A DNA stretch of 64,000 nucleotides, taken from the NCBI RefSeq assembly GCF_003403015.1, contig NZ_QURL01000001.1, positions 124,001 to 188,000 of the forward strand. The letters run 5' to 3'. Numbering within the stretch: the stretch's first letter is position 1; every line of letters starts with the position of its first letter. Both the position numbers and the translations under genes were made by a program. Of this stretch, positions 53,768 through 62,095 are shown piece by piece. Origin of the DNA: Fulvimarina endophytica (GTDB lineage: Bacteria; Pseudomonadota; Alphaproteobacteria; Rhizobiales; Rhizobiaceae). The notes below the pieces were generated by a model that saw only the letters and a program-made list of their open reading frames with translations, was not told the DNA's origin and did no database searches.

Positions 53768-55195
53768 TCAAGCTGAGACCGCCTTCCGGCCGGCCTCCGG
53801 CGGACCCTTCGTGAAAGCGAGAATCAGCAGTCCTGTGAGGAAGAACGCGACGATCGCGCTCATGCCGATGCGAGCGGCCGTTACAGGGTCCGTTATGGTG
53901 GCCGCGAGAGCGGTGAGGGCCGCGACGCTCGCGGGAGCGAGGAAGCTCGTCGCCCGGCCGACCAGAGCGTAGAAGCCGAAATAGCGTCCCGCTTCGTCCG
54001 GCGTGACGCTTTCGGCGAGCCATGCGCGCGAAGAGGCCTGGACGGGGCCGAAGGCGAGCCCGACGAGGAGCCCCCAGAGGATGTAGATCTTCTCCGATGG
54101 CCTTGCGAAGAGCCCCGTTCCCTCGGCCGGCGCGAAGGGGACGAGGCCAAAAAGGGCGCCTTGCGGCCCGGTCGAGACGAGGCCGATCGTTGAGAGTGCG
54201 AGGGCGGCGACGGAGATGACGACGAGCCGCTTGGAGCCCAGGCGGGTCGCAAGGGCGCCCGCGAAGATGCATCCGGGGATCGCCGTGAGATTGAGGATCA
54301 CGCCGAAGAGGCCGATCTCGATGATCGACCATCCGAACATGCCTGCCGCGAAAGCGCCGCCGAGGACGAGCAGCGCGTTGACGCCGTCCTGATAGATCAT
54401 GCGCGCGATGAAGAATTTGAGGAGTTCGATCCGGCCTCGGATCTCGCGGGCGGTCGCCTTCAGGTCTCCGATCCCGGCTTTCACCGCGACGCGAAACGTC
54501 TGGCGCCGTGCGCGGTCCGGGACGAGGAGGAAGAGCGGCAGGACGAAGACGGCATACCAGAGCGCGGCGAGCGGTCCGGTCGCCCGCGCGCCTTCGCCGG
54601 CCGCAGGGTCGAGGCCGAAGAGCGGCGACAGGCCGAAGAGCGTCAGGCCCGTCTCGGGCGAGGCGGCGAGGAAGCCGAGCGCGAAGACGAGGAAGACGAT
54701 GCCGCCGGCATAGCCGAGGCCCCAGGCCGTGTTGGAGACCCGGCCGATGCTGTCGCGGGCGACGAGACGCGGCAGCATCGCATCGTTGAAGACGATCGAG
54801 AACTCGGCGGCGATCTGGGCAAGCACGATCGCGACGACGACGGGAAAGAGAGGCGATCCGGGTTCGGCGACGAACCAGATGGCGACGAGGCTTGCGATCT
54901 GCACGCAGGCAAGGCCCGCGATCCAGGGCTTTCGCGGTCCCGCGCGATCGGCGATCGAGCCGAGGACCGGAGACCCGAGCGCGACGCAGATGCCGGCGAG
55001 GGTCGCGGCAAGGCTCCACGCGGTCTGGCCCGTTGCGGGATCGGAGGCGAGTTCGGAGACGAAATAGGGCCCGAAGACGAAGGTGATGACCACCGTGAAG
55101 AAGGGCTGGGCGGCGAAATCGAAGGACATCCATCCCCAGATGGCGGGGGATTTCAGCGGTCTGTTCCCGGGCTGGCCTTCGGTGCCGGCGGTCAT
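53768..55195 (-). CDS. MFS transporter, UMF1/Atg22-like
   Basis: A 475-residue inner-membrane protein with about 12 hydrophobic helices. The start region (SPAIWGWMSFDFAAQPFFTV) and FNDAMLPRLVARDSIGRVSN with GLGYAGGI resemble the UMF1 (Atg22-like) branch of the major facilitator superfamily. The ATG at 55195 (MTAGTEGQ) is chosen; the reading frame extends upstream to 55282 without a better start. The substrate is unknown. Confidence 0.85.
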   Translation of the reverse strand: MTAGTEGQPGNRPLKSPAIWGWMSFDFAAQPFFTVVITFVFGPYFVSELASDPATGQTAWSLAATLAGICVALGSPVLGSIADRAGPRKPWIAGLACVQIASLVAIWFVAEPGSPLFPVVVAIVLAQIAAEFSIVFNDAMLPRLVARDSIGRVSNTAWGLGYAGGIVFLVFALGFLAASPETGLTLFGLSPLFGLDPAAGEGARATGPLAALWYAVFVLPLFLLVPDRARRQTFRVAVKAGIGDLKATAREIRGRIELLKFFIARMIYQDGVNALLVLGGAFAAGMFGWSIIEIGLFGVILNLTAIPGCIFAGALATRLGSKRLVVISVAALALSTIGLVSTGPQGALFGLVPFAPAEGTGLFARPSEKIYILWGLLVGLAFGPVQASSRAWLAESVTPDEAGRYFGFYALVGRATSFLAPASVAALTALAATITDPVTAARIGMSAIVAFFLTGLLILAFTKGPPEAGRKAVSA

Positions 55196-55278
55196 GGACG
55201 CGTCTCCGTCTCGGAACTCATGAAGGACGGCCACTCCTACCAGCCGGCTCCCGCCTGTTCCAGTCCGACAGGTACCCG

Positions 55279-56706
55279 TCACTTGCCGATGCAGAATTCC
55301 GAGAAGATCACGTCGAGAAGATCCTCGACGCCGACCGCTCCCGTCAGCGCGCCGAGGCGAGTGGAGGCCCGGCGCAGGGTCTCGGCGCCGATCTCCGGAG
55401 GCAGCGTCTCCGCCTCCACGAATTCGCGCAGGATGCGGCTCGCATCGGCGAGAAGCTCGCGATGCCTGAGGCGCAGGGGGATCGCCGACGAAGGATCGCC
55501 CGCCGCCTCCCGCGCTCTCGCCGCGATCGCCTCGACGAGCGGCGCGATGCCGGCTCCGGTCTTCGCCGAAATCGCGAAATCGTAGCCGCCGTCCTCGAGG
55601 CGATGGCGCAGCGGATGTTCGCTCTCGCCGCCGGTCGCCATGTCGATCTTGGTGCGCACGGTGATGACGTTTCGCGCCGGCACGTCCTCGGCATCTTCGC
55701 CGAGGCCGGAGGCATGGCCCATGGAGCCGAAGGACGGGCGGACCGCGGCGAGGAGTGCCTTCACACGCGACAGAGGTCCCGGCGTGTTCGCGGGGTCTTC
55801 GAGGGCGAGAATGAGGTCGGCCTCGTCCATCGCCTTTCGCGCGCGCTCGATGCCGATCGCCTCGACCTCGTCGCCCGCCTCGCGGATGCCGGCGGTGTCC
55901 GACAGCACAACCGGAAGCCCGCCGAGATCGAGGGTCACCGAGATGACGTCGCGGGTCGTTCCCGGCACGTCGGTGACGATGGCGGCATCCCGGTCGGCCA
56001 GGGCGTTGAGAAGGCTCGACTTGCCGGCATTCGGCGCCCCGACGATCGCCACCTTGAAGCCTGATCGCAGGATCTCCCCGCGCTCGGCCCCGGCGAGATG
56101 AGCGTCGATATCCTCCCGGATCTCGTCGATCGAGCGGCGGACGCCCGCATCGACCCCATCGCCCACATCGCCTTCGTCGGCGAAGTCGAAGGAGGCCTCG
56201 ATCATGGCGCGTGCCTGCGTCAGGCGATCCATCCAGGCTTCATAGGTGCCGCGCAGGGCGCCCTCCGCCTGGGCGAGCGCCGCCCGCCGCTGGCCCTCGG
56301 TCTCGGCCGCCAGAAGATCGGCGAGACCTTCCGCCTCCGTCAGGTCCATTCGTCCGTTCTCGAAGGCGCGGCGGGTGAATTCGCCGGCTTCGGCAAGGCG
56401 CACGTCCCCGATCGCGGTCGCACTTTTCAGAAAGGCAGCGACGACCGCTCGCCCGCCATGGAGATGGAACTCCGCGATGTCTTCGCCCGTGGCGGTTCGC
56501 GGCCCGTCGAAGAAGAGCGCGATGCCCCGGTCGATCGCCCGCCCTTCGCCGTCGCGAAAGGTGCGCAGGCTCGCTCGGCGCGGGGCCGGCAGGATGCCGG
56601 CCATGCGCTCCATCACGACAGCGGCCTTCGCGCCGCTCACCCTGACGACCGCGACGCCCGAGGGCAGGGAGCCGGACGAGAGGGCCGCGATCGTATCGGA
56701 ATGCAT
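55279..56706 (-). CDS. mnmE: tRNA uridine-5-carboxymethylaminomethyl modification GTPase
   Basis: A 475-residue GTPase that with MnmG modifies the wobble uridine of certain tRNAs. The N-terminal TrmE domain binds formyl-tetrahydrofolate (residues 1-120), a helical domain follows, and the inserted G domain has G1 GAPNAGKSS (about 223-231), G2 TTRD, and G3 DTAG. The C-terminal FCIGK (Cys472) is the conserved signature. ATG at 56706 (MHSDTIAAL); a frame further upstream lacks homology. Confidence 0.97.
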   Translation of the reverse strand: MHSDTIAALSSGSLPSGVAVVRVSGAKAAVVMERMAGILPAPRRASLRTFRDGEGRAIDRGIALFFDGPRTATGEDIAEFHLHGGRAVVAAFLKSATAIGDVRLAEAGEFTRRAFENGRMDLTEAEGLADLLAAETEGQRRAALAQAEGALRGTYEAWMDRLTQARAMIEASFDFADEGDVGDGVDAGVRRSIDEIREDIDAHLAGAERGEILRSGFKVAIVGAPNAGKSSLLNALADRDAAIVTDVPGTTRDVISVTLDLGGLPVVLSDTAGIREAGDEVEAIGIERARKAMDEADLILALEDPANTPGPLSRVKALLAAVRPSFGSMGHASGLGEDAEDVPARNVITVRTKIDMATGGESEHPLRHRLEDGGYDFAISAKTGAGIAPLVEAIAARAREAAGDPSSAIPLRLRHRELLADASRILREFVEAETLPPEIGAETLRRASTRLGALTGAVGVEDLLDVIFSEFCIGK

Positions 56707-56940
56707 GAAGAGGCCCTTGTCGGCGCGTGGAACGGGATATCGGGCGCAAGAGACCAGTTCGCGGCCGGGCATGCAAGGCTGATGGACAGGGCGTATGCCG
56801 GTGGCCGAGCGCCATGATTTGCTATTCACGACTTAAGAATTCCGCGTCCGCCTCTCGACAAGCGGCGTCCGGAAAGCAGCTGTGTGGGAAGAGGGATGAG
56901 ACGTGCCGGCCGTCATGGGGCGGCGTTTTCGGAGACGACG

Positions 56941-57786
56941 ATGAGCCAAACCGATCTGACCTGGGCCGTCCCGGTCATGCGGGCGGGATATGCCGGGCGC
57001 GGATTGACCTATCTGGCGGTCGCCGGATTCTCTCTCTACGCCATCTGGTGGGGCAGGGAGGCCGAAGGCACCCAGTCGGCTCTCGCCCGTCTGGAGACCT
57101 CGCCGGGCGGGACGCTCGTGCTGTTCCTCATCTTCATCGGTCTCTTCGCCTACGCGGTCTGGCGCCTGGTCGCGTCCTTCTACGACCTCGAATGTCGCGG
57201 CACGGGCCTGAAGGGGATCGCCGCGCGTCTGGCGATGGTCGTCACCGGCCTCATCCACCTCGCCCTCGGGGTCTTCGCCTTCTCGCTCCTGTTCCTCGGA
57301 TCGGGCGGTTCGGGCGATGGCAGCACCACGCGCCAAATCGTGCGATGGATCTTCGGCGTGCCGGGCGGGCGCTATGTCGTCATGGCCGTGGGGGCGGTCA
57401 TCGCCATTGCCGGCGTCTACTACGCCTATAAGGGATGGTCGGGAAAATATCGCGAGCATCTGCGGGCCAATCCCGCGACCCTCCGCTTCAACTTCGTTCT
57501 GCAGGCCGGTCTGATCGCGCAGGGGATCGTGATCTGCATCGTCGGCTTCCTCTTCTTCCATGCCGGCTGGACCTTCGATCCGAACGAGGCGGGGGGAACG
57601 AAGGAGGCGTTTTCCTGGCTGACGCGCCAGAGCTATGGCCGCGTTCTCGTCGGCGCGATCTGCGTCGGCCTTCTCGGCTTCGCGGTGTTCTGCTTCGTCA
57701 ATGCCCGCTACCGCATCGTGCCGCGCGTCACCGGAGACGACGTCGAGACGATGGCCGCCAAGCTGCGGGCGATGGCAGGGAACTGA
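56941..57786 (+). CDS. DUF1206 family membrane protein
   Basis: A 281-residue integral membrane protein. It has three related two-helix units, as expected of DUF1206: ARAGYAGRGLTYLAVAGFS-like, LAMVVTGLIHLALGVFAF, and AGLIAQGIVICIVGFLFF, each with Gly in the first helix. Function of the family is unknown. ATG at 56941 (MSQTDLTWAVP); an earlier frame to 56884 is less likely. It diverges from mnmE and faces the small HNH gene. Confidence 0.85.
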   Translation: MSQTDLTWAVPVMRAGYAGRGLTYLAVAGFSLYAIWWGREAEGTQSALARLETSPGGTLVLFLIFIGLFAYAVWRLVASFYDLECRGTGLKGIAARLAMVVTGLIHLALGVFAFSLLFLGSGGSGDGSTTRQIVRWIFGVPGGRYVVMAVGAVIAIAGVYYAYKGWSGKYREHLRANPATLRFNFVLQAGLIAQGIVICIVGFLFFHAGWTFDPNEAGGTKEAFSWLTRQSYGRVLVGAICVGLLGFAVFCFVNARYRIVPRVTGDDVETMAAKLRAMAGN

Positions 57787-57800
57787 CGGATCGAAGACCG

Positions 57801-58127
57801 TTATCTGCGCCGGCGGGTCGGCGCATGGAAGTCGGGTGGCTTACCGTGGATGAAGCGCAGGAAGGTCGCGAGCTCCGGCTGGTCACGAAGCGCGATCTCC
57901 TCGTCGGCCATGCGTGCCAGTTCGTGATTGGCGTAGGTCGCATGGATCGTCCGGTGGCAGATCGGGTGAACGGGCTCGGTAGTGCGCCCGCCGCGGCTCT
58001 TCGGCTTGGGATGATGCCATTCGACCCGGCGGCCGAGCGGCCTGTCGCAAAGCCAGCAGGTCCGCTCCTCCTCGCGTCGGGCGGGCGGTCCGGCGGCTTC
58101 GCGGTTGCTGAGGCGTCGTTTCGGCAT
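57801..58127 (-). CDS. Small HNH nuclease-like protein
   Basis: A 108-residue protein with an HNH finger: C24-x2-C27 (CWLC), VEWHHPKPKSRGG, then VHPICHRTIH, with the invariant His pair. Such small proteins are common in alphaproteobacterial chromosomes next to DUF1206 genes and may act in DNA repair or as relics of mobile introns (inference). ATG at 58127 after GGGAC. Not linked to the island's HNH protein. Confidence 0.85.
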   Translation of the reverse strand: MPKRRLSNREAAGPPARREEERTCWLCDRPLGRRVEWHHPKPKSRGGRTTEPVHPICHRTIHATYANHELARMADEEIALRDQPELATFLRFIHGKPPDFHAPTRRRR

Positions 58128-58320
58128 CGTCCCGAGATATAGCGACCGGACCTCGTCTCATCGAGACGGACGGGCTGCGTCATGACGCGCGCGCGCCCTC
58201 GCTGCGGCTCTGTCAACGTCCCCCTGTCCGGGGCCGGCTCGCAGCCGCTCGCCTTGCGTGTGCCGGGCGCCCGTGAAAGGCTGGAGATCCCGATTCGCGC
58301 GATTATTCAGGAGATGATCG

Positions 58321-59667
58321 ATGGCTGCCTTCGAGAGCTTCCTCAACACGATCAGCGGGATCATCTGGGGGCCAATCACCCTCGTCCTGCTTCTGGGAAC
58401 CGGCCTCTATCTGACGATCGGCCTCAGGGCGCTGCCCTGGCGCCGGATCGGCACGGGTTTTTCGCTTCTCTGGTCCGGACGGGCGACGGATGCGAGCGCG
58501 AAGGGCGAGATCACGCCGTTCCAGGCCCTGTCCACCGCGCTTGCCGCGACGATCGGCACCGGAAACATCGCGGGCGTCGCGACCGCGATCACGCTGGGCG
58601 GTCCCGGCGCGATCTTCTGGATGTGGGTCACGGCGCTCGTGGGCATGGCGACGAAATACGCCGAAGCCGTGCTCGCGGTCCATTATCGGCGCGTCGACGA
58701 GAACGGCAACTATCTCGGCGGGCCGATGGTCTACATCCGCGACGGCCTTGGCGAGAAATGGGCCTGGCTCGCCTTCCTCTTCGCCCTTTTCGCAACCGTC
58801 GCCGCCTTCGGCATCGGCAATACGGTGCAGGCCAATTCCGTCGCCGATGCGATGCAGACCTCGTTCGGCGTGCCGGTCTGGATCACCGGCCTCGTACTCG
58901 CCGTCCTCGTCGGCGCAGTCGTCCTCGGCGGCATCAAGCGCATCGGCAGGGTCGCCGAGACGCTCGTTCCGCTGATGGCGGCGGTCTACGTGCTCGGCGC
59001 GCTCGCGATCATCCTCATCCATATCAACCAGTTGCCCGGCGCGTTCGCGATGATCTTTACGGATGCCTTCACCGGAACGGCGGCGACGGGCGGCTTCGCC
59101 GGCGCCGGGGTTCTCGCGGCCATCCGCTACGGCGTCGCGCGCGGCGTCTTCTCCAACGAGGCGGGCCTCGGTTCGGCCCCCATCGCCCATGCGGCGGCAC
59201 AGACCAAGAATCCGTACCGTCAGGGTCTCGTTGCGATGCTCGGCACCTTCATCGATACGATCATCGTGTGCACCATGACGGCGCTCGTCATCATCATGAG
59301 CGGTCTGTGGACGAGCGGGCAGACCGGGGCAGGGCTCTCGGCCTCCGCCTTCACCCAGCAACTGCCCGGACCCGGTGGCTGGCTGGTGACCTTCGGGCTG
59401 ATCGTCTTCGCCTTCACGACGCTCCTCGGCTGGTCCTATTACGGCGAGCGGACGGCCACCTACATCTTCGGTCCGAAGGTGGTGCTCCCGTTCCGCGTTG
59501 TCTGGGTCGTCGCGGTCTTCGTCGGGGCGATCGGCCAGCTCGGCATCGTTTGGCTCATCGCGGACGTGATGAACGGGCTGATGGCGCTGCCGAACCTCGT
59601 CGGGCTCGTCCTGCTCTCGCCGGTCGTCTTCAAGCTGACGAAGGAGGCGGTGGCGAAGGGGCGCTAA
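58321..59667 (+). CDS. AGCS family sodium:alanine/glycine symporter
   Basis: A 448-residue membrane transporter of about 10-11 helices that couples amino-acid uptake to sodium. Signature segments: GTGNIAGVATAITLGGPGA, KYAEAVLAVHYR, NGNYLGGPMVYI, GVFSNEAGLGSAPIAHAAA (the AGCS motif) and FTTLLGWSYYGER. ATG at 58321. No adjacent enzyme suggests a specific substrate; alanine or glycine is the family norm. Confidence 0.92.
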   Translation: MAAFESFLNTISGIIWGPITLVLLLGTGLYLTIGLRALPWRRIGTGFSLLWSGRATDASAKGEITPFQALSTALAATIGTGNIAGVATAITLGGPGAIFWMWVTALVGMATKYAEAVLAVHYRRVDENGNYLGGPMVYIRDGLGEKWAWLAFLFALFATVAAFGIGNTVQANSVADAMQTSFGVPVWITGLVLAVLVGAVVLGGIKRIGRVAETLVPLMAAVYVLGALAIILIHINQLPGAFAMIFTDAFTGTAATGGFAGAGVLAAIRYGVARGVFSNEAGLGSAPIAHAAAQTKNPYRQGLVAMLGTFIDTIIVCTMTALVIIMSGLWTSGQTGAGLSASAFTQQLPGPGGWLVTFGLIVFAFTTLLGWSYYGERTATYIFGPKVVLPFRVVWVVAVFVGAIGQLGIVWLIADVMNGLMALPNLVGLVLLSPVVFKLTKEAVAKGR

Positions 59668-59833
59668 GTCCCGATCGTCAGTCGGAACGCGTCCGCCGCA
59701 CTTCTCCCGCCGGGCGCCGGCTCCATATTCGGCTGCCCCGAAGCATCGTGAGACCGGATGGTCCTCGGGTCGGATCTCGGCCCGGGGCTCCGACGATGCT
59801 TCACCCGTAGCGGCGTTCAGACAGTGAGTGGCA

Positions 59834-60931
59834 ATGGCGTTCCCGACCTTCGGCCAGAAGCGCAGGCGAAAGCGCAGATCCGAGAAAGCCAAGCGGTCCG
59901 AGGTGGGCGCACCCCCAGGTGAACTCGTCGCCGATCCGGAGGCGGAAGCCTCCACGCTTTCGGTGTTCGGGATCGGGAACGGGCGTCACGAGAGGATCGA
60001 GAATACCGACATCGAAACCGCGCTCGCCAAGCGGGAGGAATGGCCGCTCGTCTGGATCGATCTTTCAGGTTTGTCCGACATCGATCTGGTGCGCCGGATC
60101 GGCAGCGCCTTCGGTCTTCACGACCTTGCCCTCGAGGATGTCGTCAACACCGATCAGCGGCCCAAATGCGACGCCTACGAGAACCATACGTTCTTCGTCA
60201 TGCGCATGATCGATACCGAAGGACGCTCGAAGCAGTTCTCCATGTTCTTCGGCGACGGGTTCGTCCTGTCCTTCCAGGAGTCCAAGGGCAGGGATTTCGA
60301 ACAGGTCCGAAAGCGAATCGAGAAGGGCGCGCCCCGCCTCCATACCGGCCGTTCCGACTATCTCGCCTATGCGCTGATCGACACGGTGGTCGATACCTAC
60401 TTCCTGGTGATGGATCCGCTGACGGAAAAGATCGATCGTCTGGAGGAAGAGATCTTCGAGGACGTGGACGTGGTCCAGGTGCCCGAACTTCACGCAATGC
60501 GGCGCGATCTCCTGCACATGAAGCGTCTGATCCGGCCGACCCGCGACGCTCTCAATGCGCTGATCCGTCTCGATCGGCCCTGGCTCTCGGAGGAGACGAA
60601 GGTTTACCTCGCCGACGTGCAGGACCATTGCGACCAGCTCATCGATATCGACGACACCTATCGCGACAATGCGAGCGGGTTGGTCGACCTGCACATGACG
60701 CTGACGGCCGCCAAGACGAACGAGGTGATCAACCTCCTGACCTTCGTCTCGGCCATCTTCATTCCTCTCGGCTTTCTCGCCGGCCTCTGGGGCATGAACT
60801 TCGATCCGACGATCTCCCCGTGGAACATGCCCCTGACCCAGTCGCCCTTCGGCTATCCGATCGCGCTCGGCATCATGCTGGTGATCGCCATCGGCCTGCT
60901 CGTCTATTTCAAGAAGAAGAAGTGGATCTGA
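59834..60931 (+). CDS. corA: CorA family divalent cation (Mg2+/Co2+) transporter
   Basis: A 365-residue protein. The cytoplasmic alpha/beta funnel comprises most of the length (LALEDVVNTDQRPKCDAYEN; FGDGFVLSFQESKG). Two C-terminal helices carry the pore motif GMN at 320-322 (LWGMNFDP) and the basic KKKKW end. The first 45 residues are basic, then acidic and not conserved. ATG at 59834; a GTG at 59828 is also in frame. The esterase gene starts 4 bp after the stop. Confidence 0.95.
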   Translation: MAFPTFGQKRRRKRRSEKAKRSEVGAPPGELVADPEAEASTLSVFGIGNGRHERIENTDIETALAKREEWPLVWIDLSGLSDIDLVRRIGSAFGLHDLALEDVVNTDQRPKCDAYENHTFFVMRMIDTEGRSKQFSMFFGDGFVLSFQESKGRDFEQVRKRIEKGAPRLHTGRSDYLAYALIDTVVDTYFLVMDPLTEKIDRLEEEIFEDVDVVQVPELHAMRRDLLHMKRLIRPTRDALNALIRLDRPWLSEETKVYLADVQDHCDQLIDIDDTYRDNASGLVDLHMTLTAAKTNEVINLLTFVSAIFIPLGFLAGLWGMNFDPTISPWNMPLTQSPFGYPIALGIMLVIAIGLLVYFKKKKWI

Positions 60932-60935
60932 GGCC

Positions 60936-61892
60936 ATGCTGAAGGATCAGGCCCGCGAGGTGCTCGACGATCTCGCCCGCAAGTCCCGCGTTCAGATCGA
61001 GCCGAATGGCGAAGCGCAGACGCTTGCCCAGGCGCGGGCGATGACCGCTTCGATGGCGGACTATTCGGGCAGCGCGCCCGACAGCGTGATCTCCGAGGAT
61101 ATCGAGGTTCCCGGAGGCGACGGCGATATCCCCGTGCGCCTCTACCGGCCGGCTATGGTCGAGAGCGCGCGTCTCCTCGTCTGGTATCATGGCGGCGGCG
61201 CGATGGCGGGCTCGCTCGATGGTCACGACAAACCTTTGCGCCAGCTCTGTGCCGCGACCGGGCGGGTGATCGCCTCGGTCGGCTATCGCCTCGCGCCGGA
61301 GCATCCCTCTCCGGCGCCGCAGGACGACTGCATCGCGGCGACGCGCCACCTGATGGCGAAGGCGGGCGAATTGCGCTGCGAGCCATCCGGCATCGCGATC
61401 GGTGGCGACTCGATCGGCGGACTGCTGGCGGCCGTCACCGTTCTGGCGCTCCGACAGGATGATGCCGAACTGCCATCAGCTCTCGTCATGCTCTACCCGA
61501 ACACCGATCTGCGGCCCGATCGCGATTGTCCCTCGCTTCGCGAGCAGTCCGGCCACGTGATGACCGAGGAGTCGCTGCTCTACGAAAACGGACTTTTCGT
61601 TCCCGAACCTCTCGATCGGTCCGATGCGAAGGTTTCGCCACATCTTGCACGCGATCTCTACGGCTTTCCCAGAACGCTGATCGTCACCTGCGAGCACGAC
61701 CCCCTGCGCGACGAGGGCGAGGCTTTCGCGGGGCGCCTGGAAGAGTCGGGCTGCAGTGTGGAGCACGAGCGCCTCGACGGGATGATTCACGGCGTGCTGC
61801 AGATGGCGGGCTGGATCGACGAGGCGGCGAAGCTCCAGGCGAGGATCGCCGACTTTCTTTCCGCCTCACCGGCGAAAAGCGGGCACGACTGA
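60936..61892 (+). CDS. Alpha/beta hydrolase, hormone-sensitive-lipase (HSL) type esterase
   Basis: A 318-residue enzyme. Oxyanion motif HGGG at 85-88, nucleophile S159 in GGDSIGG, acid D255 in CEHDPLRDE and H285 in GMIHGV, the complete HSL-family triad. It probably hydrolyses short-chain esters or acylated compounds. It begins 4 bp after corA and is likely cotranscribed. A 200-bp gap separates it from glyS. Confidence 0.92.
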   Translation: MLKDQAREVLDDLARKSRVQIEPNGEAQTLAQARAMTASMADYSGSAPDSVISEDIEVPGGDGDIPVRLYRPAMVESARLLVWYHGGGAMAGSLDGHDKPLRQLCAATGRVIASVGYRLAPEHPSPAPQDDCIAATRHLMAKAGELRCEPSGIAIGGDSIGGLLAAVTVLALRQDDAELPSALVMLYPNTDLRPDRDCPSLREQSGHVMTEESLLYENGLFVPEPLDRSDAKVSPHLARDLYGFPRTLIVTCEHDPLRDEGEAFAGRLEESGCSVEHERLDGMIHGVLQMAGWIDEAAKLQARIADFLSASPAKSGHD

Positions 61893-62095
61893 ACGGCCGT
61901 CTTCCGGCGGTTTCGTTCACGGGCTCCTCGTTCTTGACACGGTCCACCGCGTGGCCGAAGAGCGTTTCCGACGACGGCGGCCTCTCCTTCCGCAGGTTTC
62001 GCCAGGCCGTCCGCCCCGTCGCGGACCGGCCGGCTCCGCGACGATCGAGGCCGACGACCCTTGTAACGACCAGCATGGGGGCTCAGGCCTGATCG

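Noticed and set aside
57801..58127. HNH gene as a second defence island outpost
   Set aside because: It is a small, single, chromosomal HNH protein between housekeeping genes, with no integrase, att repeat or composition shift.
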